A stretch of 64,000 nucleotides of DNA. Origin: Pseudomonas spelaei. Lineage in GTDB: Bacteria > Pseudomonadota > Gammaproteobacteria > Pseudomonadales > Pseudomonadaceae. Positions 61,287 through 64,000 of this stretch are shown piece after piece. A program made the position numbers and the translations under genes. The notes beneath the pieces were generated by a model that was given only the letters and a program-made list of their open reading frames with translations, did not search any database and had not been told where the DNA came from. How positions within the stretch are numbered: the first letter of the stretch is position 1; the number at the start of each line of letters is the position of its first letter. The stretch spans positions 1-64,000 of the forward strand of contig NZ_WNNK01000020.1 of assembly GCF_009724245.1 (NCBI RefSeq), in the 5' to 3' direction.

Positions 61287-62378
61287 GTGGCGCTCAACAG
61301 CATCGAAGAACTGGTAGAAGACATCCGCCAAGGCAAGATGGTCATCCTCATGGATGACGAAGACCGCGAGAATGAAGGCGACCTGATCATGGCCGCCGAG
61401 TGCTGCCAGCCTGAGCACATCAACTTCATGGCCAAGCACGCCCGTGGTCTGATCTGCATGCCGATGAGCCGCGAGCGTTGCGAGTTGCTCAAGTTGCCGT
61501 TGATGGCGCCGCGCAACGGTTCGGGTTTTGGTACCAAGTTCACCGTGTCCATCGAAGCCACCACCGGCGTCACCACCGGCATCTCCGCCGCTGACCGTGC
61601 CCGCACTGTGCAAGCGGCCGCTGCGAAAGATGCCAAGGCTGAAGACATCGTCAGCCCTGGCCACATCTTCCCGCTGATGGCCCAGCCGGGTGGCACCCTG
61701 GCCCGTGCCGGCCACACCGAAGCCGCCTGCGACCTGGCGCGCATGGCCGGTTTCGAGCCCAGCGGTGTGATCTGCGAAGTCATGAACGACGACGGCACCA
61801 TGTCCCGTCGTGCCGAACTGGAAGAGTTTGCGGCCCTGCACAACATCAAGATCGGCACCATTGCCGACCTGATTCACTACCGGATGATCCACGAACGTAC
61901 CGTTCAGCGGATTGCCGAGCAGCCGCTGGACAGCGAACTGGGCCAGTTCAATCTGGTGACCTATCGTGATTCGGTAGAAGGCGACGTGCACATGGCCCTG
62001 ACCCTGGGCAACATCTGCGCCGAAGAACCGACCCTGGTACGCGTGCACAACATGGACCCGTTGCGGGACCTGTTGATGGTCAAGCAACCCGGCCGCTGGA
62101 GCCTGCGGGCCGCGATGGCTGCGGTGTCCGAGGCCGGCAGTGGCGTGGTGCTGTTGCTCGGTCACCCGCTGGATGGCGATGTGTTGCTGGCGCATATCCG
62201 TGAAACCGGCGAACACGTGCCGGTGAAAAAACCGACCACCTACAGCATCGTCGGTGCCGGTTCGCAGATCCTTCGGGACCTGGGCGTGCGTAAAATGCGC
62301 TTGATGAGTGCGCCAATGAAATTTAATGCCATATCCGGTTTCGACCTGGAAGTAGTAGAATACGTGCCCTCCGAATAA
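61287..62378 (+). CDS. ribBA: RibBA-type protein: DHBP synthase with degenerate GTP cyclohydrolase II domain
   Basis: The N-terminal half (to about residue 205) is 3,4-dihydroxy-2-butanone-4-phosphate synthase, with DDEDRENEGDLIMAAE and the GHIFPLMAQPGGTLARAGHT motif intact. The C-terminal half aligns with GTP cyclohydrolase II but the zinc-site cysteine motif (usually SECLTGD...RCDC) is missing; the corresponding stretch reads around LVRVHNMDPLRDL. So this protein probably only supplies the four-carbon unit and a separate ribA must do the cyclohydrolase step. GTG start with AAGGGGG upstream; 363 residues. Confidence 0.92.
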   Translation: MALNSIEELVEDIRQGKMVILMDDEDRENEGDLIMAAECCQPEHINFMAKHARGLICMPMSRERCELLKLPLMAPRNGSGFGTKFTVSIEATTGVTTGISAADRARTVQAAAAKDAKAEDIVSPGHIFPLMAQPGGTLARAGHTEAACDLARMAGFEPSGVICEVMNDDGTMSRRAELEEFAALHNIKIGTIADLIHYRMIHERTVQRIAEQPLDSELGQFNLVTYRDSVEGDVHMALTLGNICAEEPTLVRVHNMDPLRDLLMVKQPGRWSLRAAMAAVSEAGSGVVLLLGHPLDGDVLLAHIRETGEHVPVKKPTTYSIVGAGSQILRDLGVRKMRLMSAPMKFNAISGFDLEVVEYVPSE

Positions 62379-62423
62379 AGGCCGGCGTTGTTTACCCCTT
62401 GTTCGCGGTTCAAATATCACTGA

Positions 62424-62450
62424 GGGGCGCGCACTGAGCGCGCCCCGGCT
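62424..62450 (+). terminator. GC-rich hairpin between ribBA and ribH
   Basis: GGGGCGCGC pairs perfectly with GCGCGCCCC around ACTGA; only GGCTCTTT follows, so the T tract is poor. It may be a partial terminator or an RNA-stability element in the 90-base gap before ribH. Confidence 0.5.
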
Positions 62451-62468
62451 CTTTAAGAGATTTGTCGA

Positions 62469-62945
62469 ATGACCCTGAAGACCATCGAAGGTACCTTCAT
62501 CGCCCCCAAAGGCCGCTATGCCCTGGTGGTTGGCCGCTTCAACAGCTTCGTGGTTGAAAGCCTGGTAAGCGGTGCCGTGGACGCCCTGGTTCGCCACGGT
62601 GTGAGCGAAAGCGATATCACCCTTATCCGTGCCCCTGGCGCCTTCGAAATTCCACTGGTTGCGCAGAAAGTTGCACAACAAGGCGAATACGCGGCGATCA
62701 TCGCCCTGGGCGCGGTCATTCGTGGCGGCACTCCGCACTTCGAATACGTGGCTGGTGAATGCACCAAGGGCCTGGCCCAGGTGTCCATGGAATTCGGCGT
62801 GCCGGTAGCCTTTGGCGTACTGACCGTTGATTCCATCGAGCAAGCCATCGAGCGTTCCGGCACCAAGGCCGGTAACAAAGGTGCTGAAGCTGCCCTGTCC
62901 GCCCTGCAAATGGTCAGCCTGCTGGCGCAGTTGGAGGCCAAGTGA
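62469..62945 (+). CDS. ribH: 6,7-dimethyl-8-ribityllumazine synthase
   Basis: Condenses the pyrimidine and the four-carbon unit to lumazine. The 158-residue product has the motifs GRFNSFVVESLVSGAVDAL, RAPGAFEIPLVAQK and GAVIRGGTPHFEYV, with the catalytic His in the last. It overlaps nusB: its TGA lies inside the nusB GTGA start. Confidence 0.97.
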   Translation: MTLKTIEGTFIAPKGRYALVVGRFNSFVVESLVSGAVDALVRHGVSESDITLIRAPGAFEIPLVAQKVAQQGEYAAIIALGAVIRGGTPHFEYVAGECTKGLAQVSMEFGVPVAFGVLTVDSIEQAIERSGTKAGNKGAEAALSALQMVSLLAQLEAK

Positions 62946-63442
62946 TTAGCGACGACAGCGATCAGTTCAACCCACGCGACCCGCGCCCAGCGGACGCCGG
63001 TAAACCATCGAAGAGCGAAAAGCGTCGTGCGGCGCGTCAGCTCGCGACCCAGGCGCTGTACCAGCGTCACATGGCAAAAACCTCGCTGAACGAAATCGAG
63101 GCGCAGTTTCGCGTCGACAACGATTTCAGCATGGCGGATGCCAGCTACTTCCACGACATCCTGCACGGCGTCCCGGCCAACCTGCCCGAGATCGACGCTG
63201 CATTGGCGCCATGTCTGGACCTGACCATCGAAGAGCTGGACCCGGTTGAGCTGGCCGTACTGCGCCTGTCCACCTGGGAACTGCTCAAGCGCGTCGACGT
63301 TCCATACCGCGTAGTGATCAACGAAGGGATCGAACTGGCGAAAGTCTACGGCTCCACCGACGGTCACAAGTTCGTCAACGGCGTGCTCGACAAGCTGGCC
63401 CCGCGCCTGCGTGAAGCCGAAGTGAAGGCCTTCAAGCGCTGA
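62942..63442 (+). CDS. nusB: Transcription antitermination factor NusB
   Basis: Binds BoxA RNA with S10 (NusE) for rRNA antitermination. The 166-residue product starts at GTG overlapping the ribH stop; the family fold begins at SKSEKRRAARQLATQALYQRHM and ends RLREAEVKAFKR. The N-terminal extension of about 20 polar residues is commonly longer in Pseudomonas. The ribH-nusB-thiL order is conserved in gammaproteobacteria. Confidence 0.96.
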   Translation: MISDDSDQFNPRDPRPADAGKPSKSEKRRAARQLATQALYQRHMAKTSLNEIEAQFRVDNDFSMADASYFHDILHGVPANLPEIDAALAPCLDLTIEELDPVELAVLRLSTWELLKRVDVPYRVVINEGIELAKVYGSTDGHKFVNGVLDKLAPRLREAEVKAFKR

Positions 63443-63460
63443 TCAGCGCTTGTATCAGCC

Positions 63461-64000
63461 ATGGGCGAGTTTGAGCTGATCCGCAAATACTTCGCCGCCG
63501 CGCCTTGTGCGCAAGGCGGCGAGGGTATTGCACTGGGGATCGGCGATGATTGTGCCTTGCTGGCGGTTCCTCCCGGGGAGCAGCTGGCGATTTCTACCGA
63601 TACCCTGGTGGCTGGCGTGCATTTCGCCGACCCCTGTGATCCGTTCCTGCTCGGCCAGCGCTCGCTGGCGGTGGCAGTCAGCGATCTGGCGGCCATGGGC
63701 GCCCATCCGCTTGCCTTTACCCTTGCCCTGACCACCCCGACGGTTGATGCCGATTGGCTGCAACGCTATGCCCAGGGTTTGAACACCATGGCGCTGAGTT
63801 GCGGTGTGGGTTTGGTGGGCGGAGACACCACCCGTGGGCCGCTGAGCCTGACCTTGACCGTGTTTGGCCGGGTGCCTGCCGGGCTAGCGTTGACCCGCAG
63901 CGGCGCGCGGCCGGGTGACCTGCTGTGTGTGGGCGGTGAGCTGGGTAACGCCGCCGGCGCTTTGCCGCTGGTACTGGGGCAACGCAGCGCTGAGGCATCC
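63461..64000 (+). CDS. thiL: Thiamine-monophosphate kinase (partial, cut by window end)
   Basis: ThiL phosphorylates thiamine monophosphate to the diphosphate. The first 180 codons are open from ATG 63461 (MGEFELIRKYFAAAPCAQG) to the window end with no stop; the complete protein is usually about 320 residues. Metal and nucleotide motifs are present: GIGDDCALL, STDTLVAGVHF, AVSDLAAMGA and GLVGGDTTRGP. It lies 18 bases after nusB. Confidence 0.95.
   Translation, partial: MGEFELIRKYFAAAPCAQGGEGIALGIGDDCALLAVPPGEQLAISTDTLVAGVHFADPCDPFLLGQRSLAVAVSDLAAMGAHPLAFTLALTTPTVDADWLQRYAQGLNTMALSCGVGLVGGDTTRGPLSLTLTVFGRVPAGLALTRSGARPGDLLCVGGELGNAAGALPLVLGQRSAEAS

Overview
This window is a 64 kb piece of the core chromosome of a Pseudomonas, most likely a member of the P. 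fluorescens group. The reasons are gene order (birA-coaX-tRNAs-secE-nusG-ribosomal superoperon-katA-ftnA-uvrA-ssb, then an OmpW/zinc operon-cnoX-nrdR-rib-nusB-thiL block, both of which I remember as conserved in P. aeruginosa PAO1), product lengths typical of Pseudomonas (RpoB 1357, RpoC 1399, EF-Tu 397 residues), and intergenic REP palindromes of the GTGGGAGCTGGCTTGCC type that litter fluorescens-group genomes.

Layout. 1-2241: birA, coaX and a SPOR-domain protein. 2343-2907: a tRNA operon (Tyr, Gly, Thr, Trp) that lacks the tuf gene usually found between tRNA-Thr and tRNA-Trp. 2953-14809: secE-nusG, rplKAJL and rpoBC. 15025-19345: str operon (rpsL, rpsG, fusA, tuf). 19487-33186: S10, spc and alpha operons without a gap, ending at rplQ. 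Three terminator-plus-promoter junctions (tuf/rpsJ, rpsN/rpsH, rpmJ/rpsM) divide this block into separately started transcription units. 33404-40472: catalase katA, the haem-less ferritin ftnA, uvrA (minus strand), a YajR-like transporter and ssb.

40559-46220 is a more variable stretch: an alpha/beta hydrolase, a LysR regulator divergent from a trans-aconitate methyltransferase, a cysteine hydrolase divergent from a GlxA-type AraC regulator, and an MFS exporter. 46221-46627 is the only gene-free stretch over 300 bases; it holds a large nested palindrome. Then come the helicase lhr (minus) and an NAD-binding sugar-epimerase-like protein.

52129-56193 (minus strand) is a zinc-type operon: a His-rich periplasmic protein (DUF2796/ZrgA-like) with a Zur-like inverted repeat upstream, an ABC ATPase, an FtsX/MacB-like permease and a DUF3299 protein, followed by the porin ompW. 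56329-58813 holds a small unknown protein, the chaperedoxin cnoX, a METTL20-like methyltransferase and a YbaY-like lipoprotein. 58954 to the end is nrdR-ribD-ribE-ribBA-ribH-nusB-thiL, a riboflavin and thiamine cofactor cluster; thiL runs off the window.

I found no prophage, transposase, CRISPR array or clearly new defence or biosynthetic system. The most noteworthy things are the absent second tuf gene, a two-residue insertion in the zinc knuckle of NrdR, a RibBA whose cyclohydrolase half lacks its zinc cysteines, the haem-ligand loss in FtnA, the zinc operon with a palindromic element inside it, and the nested palindromes.
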